Shown: positions 18,196 through 28,175 of the stretch, piece after piece
Numbering within the stretch: the first letter of the stretch is position 1
Layout: every line of letters starts with the position of its first letter
Source: Micromonospora cremea
Lineage (GTDB): Bacteria > Actinomycetota > Actinomycetes > Mycobacteriales > Micromonosporaceae
Assembly (NCBI RefSeq): GCF_900143515.1
Contig: NZ_FSQT01000002.1
Location: 2,915,501-2,979,500, forward strand
DNA: 64,000 nt
Direction of reading: 5' to 3'
Translations under genes and position numbers: made by a program
Notes under the pieces: model-generated
Seen by the model: the letters and a program-made list of their open reading frames with translations, nothing else
Database searches by the model: none
What the model was told of the DNA's origin: nothing

Positions 18196-19428
18196 ATGAT
18201 CGACCACCGCAAGCTCGGCCGGGAGCTGGACCTCTTCGTCTCCGACCCGCTGGCCGGCGCCGGCCTGCCGATCTGGCTGCCGGCCGGCGCCGCCGCCCGG
18301 CACGCCATCGAGGAGTACGTCCGGGAGCTGGAGCGCCGGTCCGGCCACCAGCACGTCTACTCGCCGCCGCTGGGCAAGCGCGAACTCTTCGAACTCTCCG
18401 GCCACCTCGGCTACTTCGCCGACGACATGTTCCCGCCGATGCGGCTGAGCGCCGACGACGAGTTCGTGCTCCGGCCGGCGCTCTGCCCGCACCACGCGCT
18501 GGTCTTCCGGGCCCGGGGCCGCTCCTACCGGAAGTTGCCGCTGCGGATCGCCGAGCTGGGCGGAATGTACCGCTCGGAGCGCTCCGGGGTGCTCGGCGGG
18601 CTGTCCCGGGTGCGCGCCATCTCGCTCAACGACGCGCACACCTTCTGCGCGCCGGACCAGGTGGGCGAGGAGGTCGTGGAGATCCTCGGGTTGATCCGCG
18701 CCGCGCACGCCGCGCTCGGCGTCCGCCCGGCCGGCTTCCGGCTGTCGTTGCGCGGGCCGGGCGAGAAGTACGTCGGCGACGACGCGCAGTGGGCCCGTGC
18801 CGAGGAACTGCTCCGGGGCGCGCTGGCCGGGGTGGCGTACGTCGAGGCGCCGGGGGAGGCCGCGTTCTACGGCCCGAAGATCGATATCCAGATCGTCGAC
18901 GCGGCCGGCCGGGAGTCGACCATCTCCACCATCCAGCTGGACTTCGACAAGCCGGAACGGTTCGACCTGTCGTACACCGACTCCGACGGCAGCCGGCGCC
19001 GGCCGGTGATGGTGCACCGCAGCCTGGTCGGCAGCATGGAGCGGCTGTTCGCGTACCTCATCGAGGTGCACCAGGGCGCCTTCCCGCCCTGGTACGCGCC
19101 GGTCCAGCTGGTGCTGCTGCCGGTGGACGACGGGCAGGCCGAGGCGGCGGCCGAGCTGGCCCGGCGGGCCGTCGCCGCCGGGCTGCGGGTCGAGGTCGAC
19201 GGCGCCGGCTCGTTGGGCGCCCGGATCCGGGACGCGGCCCGCCGCCGCGTCCCGTACCTCGGGGTGCTGGGTTCCCGGGAGGCGGCCGACGGGCGCCTCG
19301 CGCTGCGCCTGCGCGACGGCCGCACCCTGGACCCCATGCCCGCCGCCGCCGCACTGACCCTGATCGCCAACCAGGTAGCGACCCGCACGCCCAACCTGCT
19401 CCCACCCCCACCCCCACCCGCGCCGTGA
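18196..19428 (+). CDS. Threonyl-tRNA synthetase-like protein lacking TGS and editing domains
   Basis: 410 residues: class II catalytic core (about 1-295) plus anticodon-binding domain (about 300-395). It starts directly at DHRKLGRELDLF, the point where the catalytic core begins in full-length ThrRS, so the TGS and N2 editing domains (about 240 residues) are absent. The three zinc ligands that recognise Thr are kept (Cys97 in LCPHH, His148 in NDAHTFC, His274 in VMVHRS), as is the motif 2 region. The core is divergent (CPHH for CPGH, NDAH for DDAH). The ATG at 18196 follows CCAGGAG. It could be a starvation- or antibiotic-induced second ThrRS, like inhibitor-insensitive ThrRS copies in borrelidin or obafluorin producers (inference). 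The C-terminus ends in a Pro run. Confidence 0.85.
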   Translation: MIDHRKLGRELDLFVSDPLAGAGLPIWLPAGAAARHAIEEYVRELERRSGHQHVYSPPLGKRELFELSGHLGYFADDMFPPMRLSADDEFVLRPALCPHHALVFRARGRSYRKLPLRIAELGGMYRSERSGVLGGLSRVRAISLNDAHTFCAPDQVGEEVVEILGLIRAAHAALGVRPAGFRLSLRGPGEKYVGDDAQWARAEELLRGALAGVAYVEAPGEAAFYGPKIDIQIVDAAGRESTISTIQLDFDKPERFDLSYTDSDGSRRRPVMVHRSLVGSMERLFAYLIEVHQGAFPPWYAPVQLVLLPVDDGQAEAAAELARRAVAAGLRVEVDGAGSLGARIRDAARRRVPYLGVLGSREAADGRLALRLRDGRTLDPMPAAAALTLIANQVATRTPNLLPPPPPPAP

Positions 19429-19437
19429 CCCACCCGT

Positions 19438-19501
19438 CGTCGATCTAGGGTAAATCGCTGCCAGTCGATCTCCGCGCATGGCGATTCGCCCTAGATCGAC
19501 G
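19438..19501. terminator. Bidirectional terminator between ThrRS-like and ABC genes
   Basis: A perfect 13-bp inverted repeat pairs CGTCGATCTAGGG (19438-19450) with CCCTAGATCGACG (19489-19501). After two mismatches, a further 6 bp of AATCGC pairing follows inside. The right arm contains the stop codon of the leftward ABC gene; the left arm begins 10 nt after the rightward stop. Confidence 0.75.
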
Positions 19502-21593
19502 CGGGCTGGGGGACGGCCGTGGCGGCCGGGTCGGCGGATTCGTCGTCGACCGCCGCGCCGGTGAACTGGGAGCGGTAGAGCTGGTGATACGCGCCGTGAG
19601 CGGCCAGCAGCTGCTCGTGGGTGCCCTGCTCGACGATGCGACCGTTCTCCATCATCAGGATCAGGTCGGCGTCGCGGATGGTGGAGAGCCGGTGCGCGAT
19701 GACGAAGCTGGTCCGGTCCGAGCGCAGCGCGGCCATCGCGCGCTGGAGCAGCACCTCGGTACGGGTGTCCACCGAGCTGGTCGCCTCGTCCAGGATCAGC
19801 AGGGACGGCTCGGCGAGGAACGCCCGGGCGATGGTGATGAGCTGCTTCTCGCCGGCGCTGACGTTGCTGCCCTCCTCGTCGATGACCGTGTCGTAACCGT
19901 CCGGCAGGCTGCGCACGAACCGGTCGACGAAGGTCGCCCGGGCCGCGGCGAGGATCTCCTCCTCGGTCGCGTCCGGCCGGCCGTACGCGATGTTGTCCCG
20001 GATGGTGCCGCCGAAGAGCCAGGTGTCCTGGAGCACCATGCCGATCCGACCCCGCAGGTCGTCGCGGCGCATGGAGGTGATGTCCACCCCGTCCAGGGTG
20101 ATCCGGCCGGCGTCCAGCTCGTAGAACCGCATCACCAGGTTGACCAGGGTGGTCTTGCCGGCGCCGGTCGGGCCGACGATGGCCACCGTGTGCCCTGGCT
20201 CGGCGACCAGCGACAGGTCGTCGATCAGCGGCTTGTCCGGCTCGTACCGGAACGAGACGTGCTCGAACTCGACGCGGCCGTGCGGGTCGGCGACCCGGGC
20301 CGGCTGGACCGGGTCGGGGCTCTGCTCGTCGGCGTCGAGGACCGCGAAGACCCGCTCGGCCGAGGCCACTCCGGACTGGAGCAGGTTGGCCATCGAGGCG
20401 AGCTGGGTGAGCGGCTGGGTGAACTGGCGGGAGTACTGGATGAACGCCTGCACGTCGCCGAGGCTCATCGTCCCGGACGCCACCCGCAGGCCGCCGACCA
20501 CCGCGATCGCCACGTAGCTGAGGTTTCCGATGAACATCATCGACGGCATGATGATCCCGGAGATGAACTGGGCGCCGAAGCTCGCCCGGAACAGCTCCTC
20601 GTTCTTCGCGTTGAACGTGGCCTCCACCTCGCGCTGCCGGCCGAAGACCTTCACCAGCTCGTGGCCGGTGTAGGCCTCCTCGATCTGGCCGTTCAGCTCG
20701 CCGGTGTGCTTCCACTGGGCGATGAACTGCTGCTGGGAGCGCTTGGCGATGCGCTGGGTGACCAGCACCGACAGCGGCACCGCGACCAGAGCCACGAGGG
20801 CCAGCAGCGGCGAGATCCAGAACATCACGGCCAGCACACCGACCACGGTCAGCAGCGAGGTGAGCAGCTGGCTGAGCGTCTGCTGGAGGCTGGTCGAGAT
20901 GTTGTCGATGTCGTTGGTGACCCGGCTGAGCAGCTCGCCGCGGGGCTGCCGGTCGAAGTACGGCAGCGGCAGCCGGTTGAGCTTCTCCTCCACCTCGGCG
21001 CGCAGCCGCAGCACGGTGCGCTGGACCACCCCGTTGAGCAGCCAGCCCTGCCACCACGACAGCACGCTCGCGGCCAGGTAGAGCCCGAGCGCCAGCAGCA
21101 GCACCCGGCTCAGGGCGCTGAAGTCGATGCCCATGCCGGGCACCACGTCCATCCGGGCCAGCATGTCGGCGAAGCTGTCGTTACCGCTGGCCCGGGCCGC
21201 CGCGACGGCCTGCTCGGTGGTGGTGCCCGCCGACAGTTGCCGGCCGATCACCCCGTTGAAGATCAGGTCGGTGGCGTGACCGAGGATCTTGGGCCCGGCC
21301 ACGCTGAACCCGACGCTCACCACGGCCAGGGCGATGATCGCGGCCAGATGCAGCCGGTGCGGGCGCAGCCGACCGAGCAGCCGCCGGGCGGACGGTCCGA
21401 AGTTCATCGACTTCTCGGCGGGCATGCCGGCGCCCGCCCATGGCGGCCCGCCGCCCTGGCGGCCCGGAGGCAGCCGCTTCGGCGTCGGCGCTTCGCCGCC
21501 GGGCTGTTGCGTGTCGTCCCCCGGCGTCCGCGTGTCGCCGGCCGGCTTCTGCGCGGGTACGGCCGCGGTCCGCGGCTCGTCTGGCTCGCTCAT
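19491..21593 (-). CDS. Heterodimeric ABC exporter subunit with catalytic Walker B
   Basis: 700-residue half-transporter. A disordered Pro/Gly-rich N-terminus (about 1-70) is followed by six membrane helices (about 80-370) and a nucleotide-binding domain (about 410-670). Walker A is [10 protein letters not shown], Walker B is [10 protein letters not shown] with the catalytic Glu, and the signature is degenerate (VSAGEKQ). Its partner upstream has the reverse asymmetry, so together they form one consensus and one degenerate ATP site, as in TM287/288- or LmrCD-type exporters. The ATG at 21593 overlaps the partner's stop (ATGA). The MarR gene upstream suggests efflux of a drug or metabolite. Confidence 0.93.
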   Translation of the reverse strand: MSEPDEPRTAAVPAQKPAGDTRTPGDDTQQPGGEAPTPKRLPPGRQGGGPPWAGAGMPAEKSMNFGPSARRLLGRLRPHRLHLAAIIALAVVSVGFSVAGPKILGHATDLIFNGVIGRQLSAGTTTEQAVAAARASGNDSFADMLARMDVVPGMGIDFSALSRVLLLALGLYLAASVLSWWQGWLLNGVVQRTVLRLRAEVEEKLNRLPLPYFDRQPRGELLSRVTNDIDNISTSLQQTLSQLLTSLLTVVGVLAVMFWISPLLALVALVAVPLSVLVTQRIAKRSQQQFIAQWKHTGELNGQIEEAYTGHELVKVFGRQREVEATFNAKNEELFRASFGAQFISGIIMPSMMFIGNLSYVAIAVVGGLRVASGTMSLGDVQAFIQYSRQFTQPLTQLASMANLLQSGVASAERVFAVLDADEQSPDPVQPARVADPHGRVEFEHVSFRYEPDKPLIDDLSLVAEPGHTVAIVGPTGAGKTTLVNLVMRFYELDAGRITLDGVDITSMRRDDLRGRIGMVLQDTWLFGGTIRDNIAYGRPDATEEEILAAARATFVDRFVRSLPDGYDTVIDEEGSNVSAGEKQLITIARAFLAEPSLLILDEATSSVDTRTEVLLQRAMAALRSDRTSFVIAHRLSTIRDADLILMMENGRIVEQGTHEQLLAAHGAYHQLYRSQFTGAAVDDESADPAATAVPQPASI

Positions 21594-23323
21594 GCCGGCA
21601 CCTCCGCCGTCTGCTGGGAGGCCACGATCTCGGCGTACGTCGGGCAGCTCTCCAGCAATTCCTCGTGTCGTCCCACTCCGACGACCCCCCCGTCCTCAAG
21701 CACGATGATCTGGTCGGCGTCGACGATCGTGGAGACCCGCTGGGCCACGATCACCACTGCGGACTGCGCGGTGACCGGGCGCAGCGCCGCCCGCAGCCGT
21801 GCGTCGGTGCCGAGGTCCAGCGCGGAGAACGAGTCGTCGAAGAGGTAGATCTCCGGCTGCCGGACCAGGGCCCGGGCGATGGCCAGGCGTTGCCGCTGCC
21901 CGCCGGAGACGGTGCTGCCACCCTGGGCGATCGGAGCCTCCAGGCCGCCGGGCATCTGGGCCACGAAATCCCGTGCCTGGGCGATCTCCAGTGCCGTCCA
22001 CAGCTCCTCATCGGTGGCGTCCGGGTTGCCGTAGCGCAGGTTGCTGGCGACCGTGCCGGTGAACAGGTACGGCCGCTGCGGCACCAGGCCGATGCGCCGC
22101 CACAGCTCGTCGGGCGCCAGCTCCCGCACGTCCACCCCGTCGACCAGCACCGCGCCGGCGGTGACGTCGACCAGGCGGGGAATGAGCGACAGCAGGGTGG
22201 TCTTGCCCGCGCCGGTGCTGCCGATGATCGCCGTGGTGGTGCCGGGGGTGGCCCGGAAGGAGATGTCCCGCAACACCGGCTCGACCGCCCCCGGGTACTG
22301 GAAGCGCACCCCGCGCAGCTCCAACTCGGCCCTGGTGGGCAGCTCGGCGACCGGATCGGCGGCGGGAACCACCGAGGAGTCGGTGTCCAGCACCTCGACG
22401 ATCCGCTCGGCGCAGACCGCGGCCCGCGGCACCATCATCAGCATGAAGGTGGCCATCATGACGGCCATCAGGATCTGCATCAGGTATTGAAGGAAGGCGG
22501 TGAGCGCGCCGACCTGGATCGCGTTGGCGTCAACCCGCTGCGCGCCGAACCAGAGCACCGCCACGCTGGAGACGTTCAGCACCAGCATGACCACCGGGAA
22601 GATCAGTGCCAGCAGCCGGCCGGTACGCAGCGCGGTGGCGGTCAGGTCCGCGTTGGCGACGGCGAAGCGATCCGTCTCGTACGGCTCGCGGACGAAGGCG
22701 CGGACGACCCGGATGCCGGTGATCTGCTCGCGCAGCACCCGGTTGACCGTGTCGATCCGGGTCTGCATCAGCCGGAAGCCCGGCACCATCCGACGAATGA
22801 TCATGCTGAGCGCGATGGCCAGCACCGGCACGCTGACCAGCATCAGCCAGGAGAGCCCGAGATCCTCCCGGAGCGCCATCACCACACCGCCCACGCTCAT
22901 GATCGGCGCGGCGACCAGCATGGTGCAGCTCATCAGCACGAGCATCTGCACCTGCTGCACGTCGTTCGTGTTGCGGGTGATCAGCGACGGCGCGCCGAAC
23001 CGGGCGACCTCGCGGGCGGAGAAGCGGTTGACGTGCCCGAACAGCGTGGCGCGGACGTCCCGGCCGAAGCCCATCGCGATCCGTGCGCCCAGATACACCG
23101 CGGCGATCGAACAGATGATCTGGATCAGGCTGACCAGCAGCATCCAGCCGCCGATGCGCACGATGTAGTCGGTGTCGCCCCGGGCCACGCCCCGGTCGAT
23201 GATGTCGGCGTTGAGGCTGGGCAGGTAGAGCGAGGCCATGGTGCCCACGAACTGGAGCAGCACCACCGCCATCAACGGGCGCTGGTAGGCGCGCAACTGG
23301 TTGCGCAACAGTCGGATCAGCAC
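21590..23323 (-). CDS. Heterodimeric ABC exporter subunit with degenerate Walker B
   Basis: 577-residue half-transporter: six membrane helices (about 15-315) and a nucleotide-binding domain (about 340-560). Walker A is [10 protein letters not shown] and the signature [15 protein letters not shown] is canonical, but Walker B is YLFDDSFS with Asp in the catalytic Glu position. It therefore supplies the good signature and the poor Walker B of the pair. The GTG at 23323 lies inside the last codons of the MarR gene (7-nt overlap), so the three genes form a coupled operon, MarR-ABC-ABC. Confidence 0.93.
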   Translation of the reverse strand: MLIRLLRNQLRAYQRPLMAVVLLQFVGTMASLYLPSLNADIIDRGVARGDTDYIVRIGGWMLLVSLIQIICSIAAVYLGARIAMGFGRDVRATLFGHVNRFSAREVARFGAPSLITRNTNDVQQVQMLVLMSCTMLVAAPIMSVGGVVMALREDLGLSWLMLVSVPVLAIALSMIIRRMVPGFRLMQTRIDTVNRVLREQITGIRVVRAFVREPYETDRFAVANADLTATALRTGRLLALIFPVVMLVLNVSSVAVLWFGAQRVDANAIQVGALTAFLQYLMQILMAVMMATFMLMMVPRAAVCAERIVEVLDTDSSVVPAADPVAELPTRAELELRGVRFQYPGAVEPVLRDISFRATPGTTTAIIGSTGAGKTTLLSLIPRLVDVTAGAVLVDGVDVRELAPDELWRRIGLVPQRPYLFTGTVASNLRYGNPDATDEELWTALEIAQARDFVAQMPGGLEAPIAQGGSTVSGGQRQRLAIARALVRQPEIYLFDDSFSALDLGTDARLRAALRPVTAQSAVVIVAQRVSTIVDADQIIVLEDGGVVGVGRHEELLESCPTYAEIVASQQTAEVPA

Positions 23324-23799
23324 GCCGGGTCCTTCGCTTCGGTGGGGCGTCCGGTCATCCGCGGGTCGTCCCCGCTGCCGATGACCTCGAGCAGGAACTC
23401 CCGGATCACCTGGGCCTTCGCCGGGTCGGCGTCGACCGAGGTGAGCGGGCGTCCGGAGTGCATCAGCGTGGTGAGGGCGGCCACCCGCTCCCGCCCGGCG
23501 GGGGTGATGGCGAGCCGGACGCTGCGTCGGTCGCTGTCGTCGCGCTGCCGCTCGACCAGCCCGTCGCGGGCCAGTGTGTCCACGATGCCGGTCAGGGTGG
23601 CCGGGCGCACGAAGCCCCGCTCGGCGACCTCGCGGTGGGGCAGTTCGCCGTGTCGCGCGAGCGTCATCAGGGTCACCATGCCGGCCTGGGTGAGGCCGTG
23701 CTCCTCGGCGAGGTAGCGGTTCCACCGCTGCCCGACGAGGTGCCCGGCCACGACCAGCAGCCGGCCGAGCGGCACATCCTGGAGAGTGACGAGTTCCAC
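23317..23799 (-). CDS. MarR-family regulator of the ABC exporter operon
   Basis: 160-residue winged-helix repressor: HREVAERGFVRPATLTGIVDTLARDGLVERQRDDSDRRSV spans the recognition helix and wing (residues about 55-95). The first gene of the exporter operon, it overlaps the next by 7 nt. The GTG at 23799 follows a -10 box by 6 nt (leaderless), and a palindrome lies between -35 and -10, so autoregulation is likely. The ligand is unknown. Confidence 0.9.
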   Translation of the reverse strand: MELVTLQDVPLGRLLVVAGHLVGQRWNRYLAEEHGLTQAGMVTLMTLARHGELPHREVAERGFVRPATLTGIVDTLARDGLVERQRDDSDRRSVRLAITPAGRERVAALTTLMHSGRPLTSVDADPAKAQVIREFLLEVIGSGDDPRMTGRPTEAKDPAC

Positions 23800-23805
23800 C
23801 GCAGT

Positions 23806-23834
23806 AGATTAGCTCCCTGATAGTCAGGGGCCAA
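23806..23834 (-). promoter_or_regulatory. MarR-operon promoter with embedded operator
   Basis: Reading leftward: TTGGCC (-35, 23829-23834), 17-nt spacer, TAATCT (-10, 23806-23811), then 6 nt to the GTG at 23799. The spacer holds the palindrome CCTGAcTAtTCAGG-like core, exactly CCTGA-N3-TCAGG at 23816-23828. A repressor bound there would block RNA polymerase directly. The promoter overlaps the stop codon of the DoxX gene. Confidence 0.7.
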
Positions 23835-24270
23835 ACGAAATAGCCGCCGCAGTGGTTACGAACACGATCTGCAGAGCGGTTCGCTGGACGAGCGGGGTGA
23901 CCGGCTGCCCGGCCAGGGTCAGCCCTCGGCGGGCGGCCGAGACGTTGGCCGGGAACATCGCGAGCATCAGCAGGCCGAGCCCGGCGGCGGCCAGTGGGGC
24001 GGTCGCCGGGACCAGCAGGCCGACCGCCCCGGCCAGTTCCAGCACGCCGGTGACGGTGACCAGCAGGTCCGGCCGGGGCAGGCGGGGCGGAACCATCGCG
24101 ATCAGGTCGGTGCGGCGCTGGCCGGCGAAGTGCGCCATGGCGGTCAGCGTGAACATCAGGGCCAGTCCGACCCGTAGAGCGGGGTGCCAGCCGTCCAGCG
24201 CGGCGACGCCGGCGAAGCCGGGCAATCGGGCCAGTGCGGTGCCCACCAGCAGGGCGATCAGGGGTGCCAT
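23824..24270 (-). CDS. DoxX-family membrane protein
   Basis: 148-residue protein with four hydrophobic helices (about 1-20, 30-48, 70-95, 95-110 and a C-terminal helix). The motif LMFTLTAMAHF and the GVLELAGAVGLL helix are typical of DoxX-like proteins. Some DoxX members work with oxidoreductases in redox stress; most are uncharacterised. The ATG at 24270 follows CGAGGAGG, a strong Shine-Dalgarno. It is divergent from the TetR gene, with two shared operators, and is the likely target of that repressor. Confidence 0.82.
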   Translation of the reverse strand: MAPLIALLVGTALARLPGFAGVAALDGWHPALRVGLALMFTLTAMAHFAGQRRTDLIAMVPPRLPRPDLLVTVTGVLELAGAVGLLVPATAPLAAAGLGLLMLAMFPANVSAARRGLTLAGQPVTPLVQRTALQIVFVTTAAAISFGP

Positions 24271-24288
24271 CGGAATCCTCCTCGTGAA

Positions 24289-24338
24289 CTTGTCACTGGC
24301 AAGATTGCCTCGGTGGGTGTCATCTTGTCAATGGCAAG
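24289..24338. promoter_or_regulatory. Two TetR operator copies between DoxX and TetR genes
   Basis: CTTGTCACTGGCAAG (24289-24303) and CTTGTCAATGGCAAG (24324-24338) are near-perfect 15-bp palindromes of the form CTTGnCAnTGnCAAG. They differ at one base and are 35 bp apart. One lies near the DoxX start and the other covers the -10 region of the TetR gene. Confidence 0.75.
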
Positions 24339-24351
24339 ATAGGATTCGGGC

Positions 24352-24912
24352 ATGACCGGAACGCGCGCCTACCACCACGGCGACCTGCGCAATGCCCTGC
24401 TCGCCGCCGCGGTCGAGGCGATCGGGGAGGTCGGGCCGGCCGCGCTGAGCCTGCGCGACCTGGCCCGCCGCGCCGGCGTCTCGCACGCCGCGCCCGCCCA
24501 CCACTTCGGCGACAAGGCGGGTTTGCTCACCGCGCTGGCCGCTCAAGGCTTCGACCTGTTGGCGCAGGCACTGACGGCGGCGGGCGACGACCTGCTGGCC
24601 GCCGGTGTCGCGTACGTCGACTTCGCCGTCCAGCGCCGCGCGCACTTCGAGGTGATGTTCCGGCCCGAGCTCTACCGGGCCGACAACGCCGAACTGGTGG
24701 CCGCGCAGGGGAGGGCCCGGGCCGCGCTGCGGGCCGGGGTGGCCGCACTGCCCACCCGTGGCGCGCCCGCAGACGCCGACCGGGACGCGCTCGCCGCCTG
24801 GTCGATCGCGCACGGCTTCGCGACCCTCTGGCTCGCGGGCGCACTGCCGGACCGGGTCGGTGACGAGCCGCGAGAGGCCGCCCGTGCCGTGCTGCGCCGG
24901 CTGGTCACCTGA
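24352..24912 (+). CDS. TetR-family regulator
   Basis: 186 residues. The helix-turn-helix LSLRDLARRAGVSHAAPAHHFGDKAGLL lies at about 33-60; the ligand domain has the WHG-type C-terminus (AWSIAHGFATLWLAGALP). TAGGAT (24340-24345) sits 6 nt before the ATG, a leaderless pattern, and immediately abuts the second operator copy, so it is probably autoregulated together with the divergent DoxX gene. The effector is unknown. Confidence 0.9.
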   Translation: MTGTRAYHHGDLRNALLAAAVEAIGEVGPAALSLRDLARRAGVSHAAPAHHFGDKAGLLTALAAQGFDLLAQALTAAGDDLLAAGVAYVDFAVQRRAHFEVMFRPELYRADNAELVAAQGRARAALRAGVAALPTRGAPADADRDALAAWSIAHGFATLWLAGALPDRVGDEPREAARAVLRRLVT

Positions 24913-24920
24913 CAGCCGCC

Positions 24921-25009
24921 AAACCCACCCCGCCGCCCTCCGCCGGCGCCTGCCGCCCTCCGCCTGCGTCGATCATGGAGTTCTGGTGGGCGGTACGCCC
25001 AGGGTGGGT

Positions 25010-25011
<2 letters not shown>
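24921..25011. repeat. Inverted repeat between TetR gene and guaB1
   Basis: AAACCCACCC (24921-24930) and GGGTGGGTTT (25002-25011) form exact 10-bp arms around a 71-nt loop between convergent stops, a likely terminator. The loop contains GATCATGGAGTTCTGGTGGG, which recurs in the hairpin at 41911-41979. Confidence 0.5.
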
Positions 25012-26491
<1,480 letters not shown>

Positions 26492-26555
26492 TCACGGAAA
26501 ACACTCCCGCCGGCGTTCGCCTGGTCCCAGGAGGCGTCACCCGCCCCGGGAGCGG

Positions 26556-27152
26556 TCAGCCCAACAGGAGCGCCGCCGCGAGTGCGGCCATCACGACGGC
26601 GATGACCGCGTCCAGCACCCGCCAGGCGGCGGCACGGGCGAGCAGCGGCGCGAGACGCTGGGCGCCGGAGCCGAGCGCGGTGAACCAGACCACGCTGGCC
26701 AGGGCGGCTCCGGCGCCGAAGACCCAGCGGTGCGGGTGTTGCTGTGCCACCCCGCCGAGGAGCAGCACGGTGTCCAGGTAGACGTGCGGGTTCAGGTAGG
26801 TGAAGGCGGCGCAGGCGAGCAGGGTGGCCCCCAGCGTGGCCGGCGGCCGCTCGGTGGGGAGCAGGGCGCCGGGACGCAGGGCGCGGCGGGCGGCGAGCGC
26901 CGCGTAGCAGAGCAGGAACGCCGCGCCGCCCCACCGGATCGCCGTCAGCACGCCCGGCCGGCCCGTCACCAGCGTGCCGACGCCGGCGACGCCCGCCGTG
27001 ATCAACAGGGCGTCCGACACGGCGCAGGTGAGCACCACGGGTACGACGTGCTCGCGGCGCAGGCCCTGACGCAGGACGAACGCGTTCTGGGCGCCGATGG
27101 CGACGATGAGCGCGATGGAGATCGAGAAGCCGGCGACGGCGGAGGTGAGCAC
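26556..27152 (-). CDS. LysE/ArgO-family amino acid exporter
   Basis: 198 residues with about six membrane helices. The family signature IGAQNAFVLRQGLRREHV is at 20-37, and the mid-protein motif is AFTYLNPHVYLDTVLLLGG. LysE/ArgO proteins export lysine and arginine driven by the membrane potential. It is divergent from its LysR-type regulator, the classic lysE-lysG arrangement. The GTG at 27152 has TAGCGT on the minus strand (27159-27164) 6 nt upstream (leaderless). Confidence 0.9.
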   Translation of the reverse strand: MLTSAVAGFSISIALIVAIGAQNAFVLRQGLRREHVVPVVLTCAVSDALLITAGVAGVGTLVTGRPGVLTAIRWGGAAFLLCYAALAARRALRPGALLPTERPPATLGATLLACAAFTYLNPHVYLDTVLLLGGVAQQHPHRWVFGAGAALASVVWFTALGSGAQRLAPLLARAAAWRVLDAVIAVVMAALAAALLLG

Positions 27153-27221
27153 GGGACAACGCTAGGGTCGGGGGCCAACACCAGTCCAACTAAACATTCT
27201 CACGTAGCTTAAGCTCTGCTG

Positions 27222-28115
27222 ATGGAAGGTCTCGACTCGGCGCAGCTGCGGACGCTCGCCGCGGTGGTCGCGGAGGGCAGCTTCGAGGCGGCGGCCCGGC
27301 TGCTGCACGTCACGCCGTCGGCGGTGAGCCAGCGGATCAAGGCGCTGGAGGAGACCGTCGGCCAGGTGCTGGTCCGCCGGACCCGACCGTGTGTGGCGAC
27401 CGAGGCGGGCCGACCCCTGTTGCGCCTGGCCGGCCAGCTCACGCTGCTCGAACGGGAGGCGCTGGCCGACGCCCGCGGTCCGCTGGCCGGCGGAGGTCGC
27501 GTCCGGGTCGCCGTGGTGGTCAACGCGGACTCGCTGGCCACCTGGTTCCCCGCCGCGCTGGCTCGACTGCCGCAGCGGAACGGACTCTCCTTTGACCTGC
27601 GCCAGGACGATCAGGACCACACCGCGGAGCTGCTCCGGGATGGCTCGGTGACGGCGGCGGTGACCGCCCAGCGGGAGGCCGTGCAGGGTTGCCGGGTGCT
27701 GCGGCTCGGCGCCATGCGCTACCGCGCGCTGGCCACGCCGGAGTTCGCGGCGGCCCAGTTCGCCGGCGGATTCACCCCTTCCGCGCTGGCGGGCGCGCCG
27801 CTGGTCGTCTTCGACCGCAAGGACCGCGTGCAACACCGCTTCATCCGGGCGGTGGCGGGTCGGCCGCTCGACCCGCCGGTGCACTACGTGCCGTCGGTGC
27901 CGGCGTTCAGCGAGGTGATCCGGCTCGGGCTCGGCTGGAGCCTGGTGCCGGAACAGATCGCCGAGGCCGACCTGGCCGCCGGTCGCTGTGTCGACCTCGC
28001 GCCGGGCCAGCATCTGGACGTCCCGCTCTACTGGCAGCACTGGCGGTTGGAGTCGGAGGTGCTGAACGCCCTGACCGCCGCCGTCCGCGGGGTCGCCGCC
28101 GAGACCCTGCGCTGA
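27222..28115 (+). CDS. LysR-type regulator, LysG/ArgP subfamily
   Basis: 297 residues. The N-terminal winged helix (QLRTLAAVVAEGSFEAAARLLHVTPSAVSQRIKALE) is followed by a ligand domain with GLGWSLVPEQIAE near the C-terminus, typical of ArgP/LysG. It would activate the divergent exporter when lysine or arginine accumulates. TAAGCT (27210-27215) sits 6 nt before the ATG. The 69-bp gap between the two starts must contain the regulator site; a T-N11-A element cannot be singled out with confidence. Confidence 0.9.
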   Translation: MEGLDSAQLRTLAAVVAEGSFEAAARLLHVTPSAVSQRIKALEETVGQVLVRRTRPCVATEAGRPLLRLAGQLTLLEREALADARGPLAGGGRVRVAVVVNADSLATWFPAALARLPQRNGLSFDLRQDDQDHTAELLRDGSVTAAVTAQREAVQGCRVLRLGAMRYRALATPEFAAAQFAGGFTPSALAGAPLVVFDRKDRVQHRFIRAVAGRPLDPPVHYVPSVPAFSEVIRLGLGWSLVPEQIAEADLAAGRCVDLAPGQHLDVPLYWQHWRLESEVLNALTAAVRGVAAETLR

Positions 28116-28154
28116 CCGCCGGCACGTCGCGCCGACTGCCCGTCGTGCTGTTGG

Positions 28155-28168
28155 GAAGGGGCCCTTTC
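28155..28168. terminator. Palindrome of the GAAGGGGCCC family
   Basis: GAAGGGGCCCTTTC is almost self-complementary (one G.T pair) and lies between the convergent LysR and acyl-CoA carboxylase stops. It shares its core with the hairpin at 2368-2413. Confidence 0.4.
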
Positions 28169-28175
28169 TGACGGC

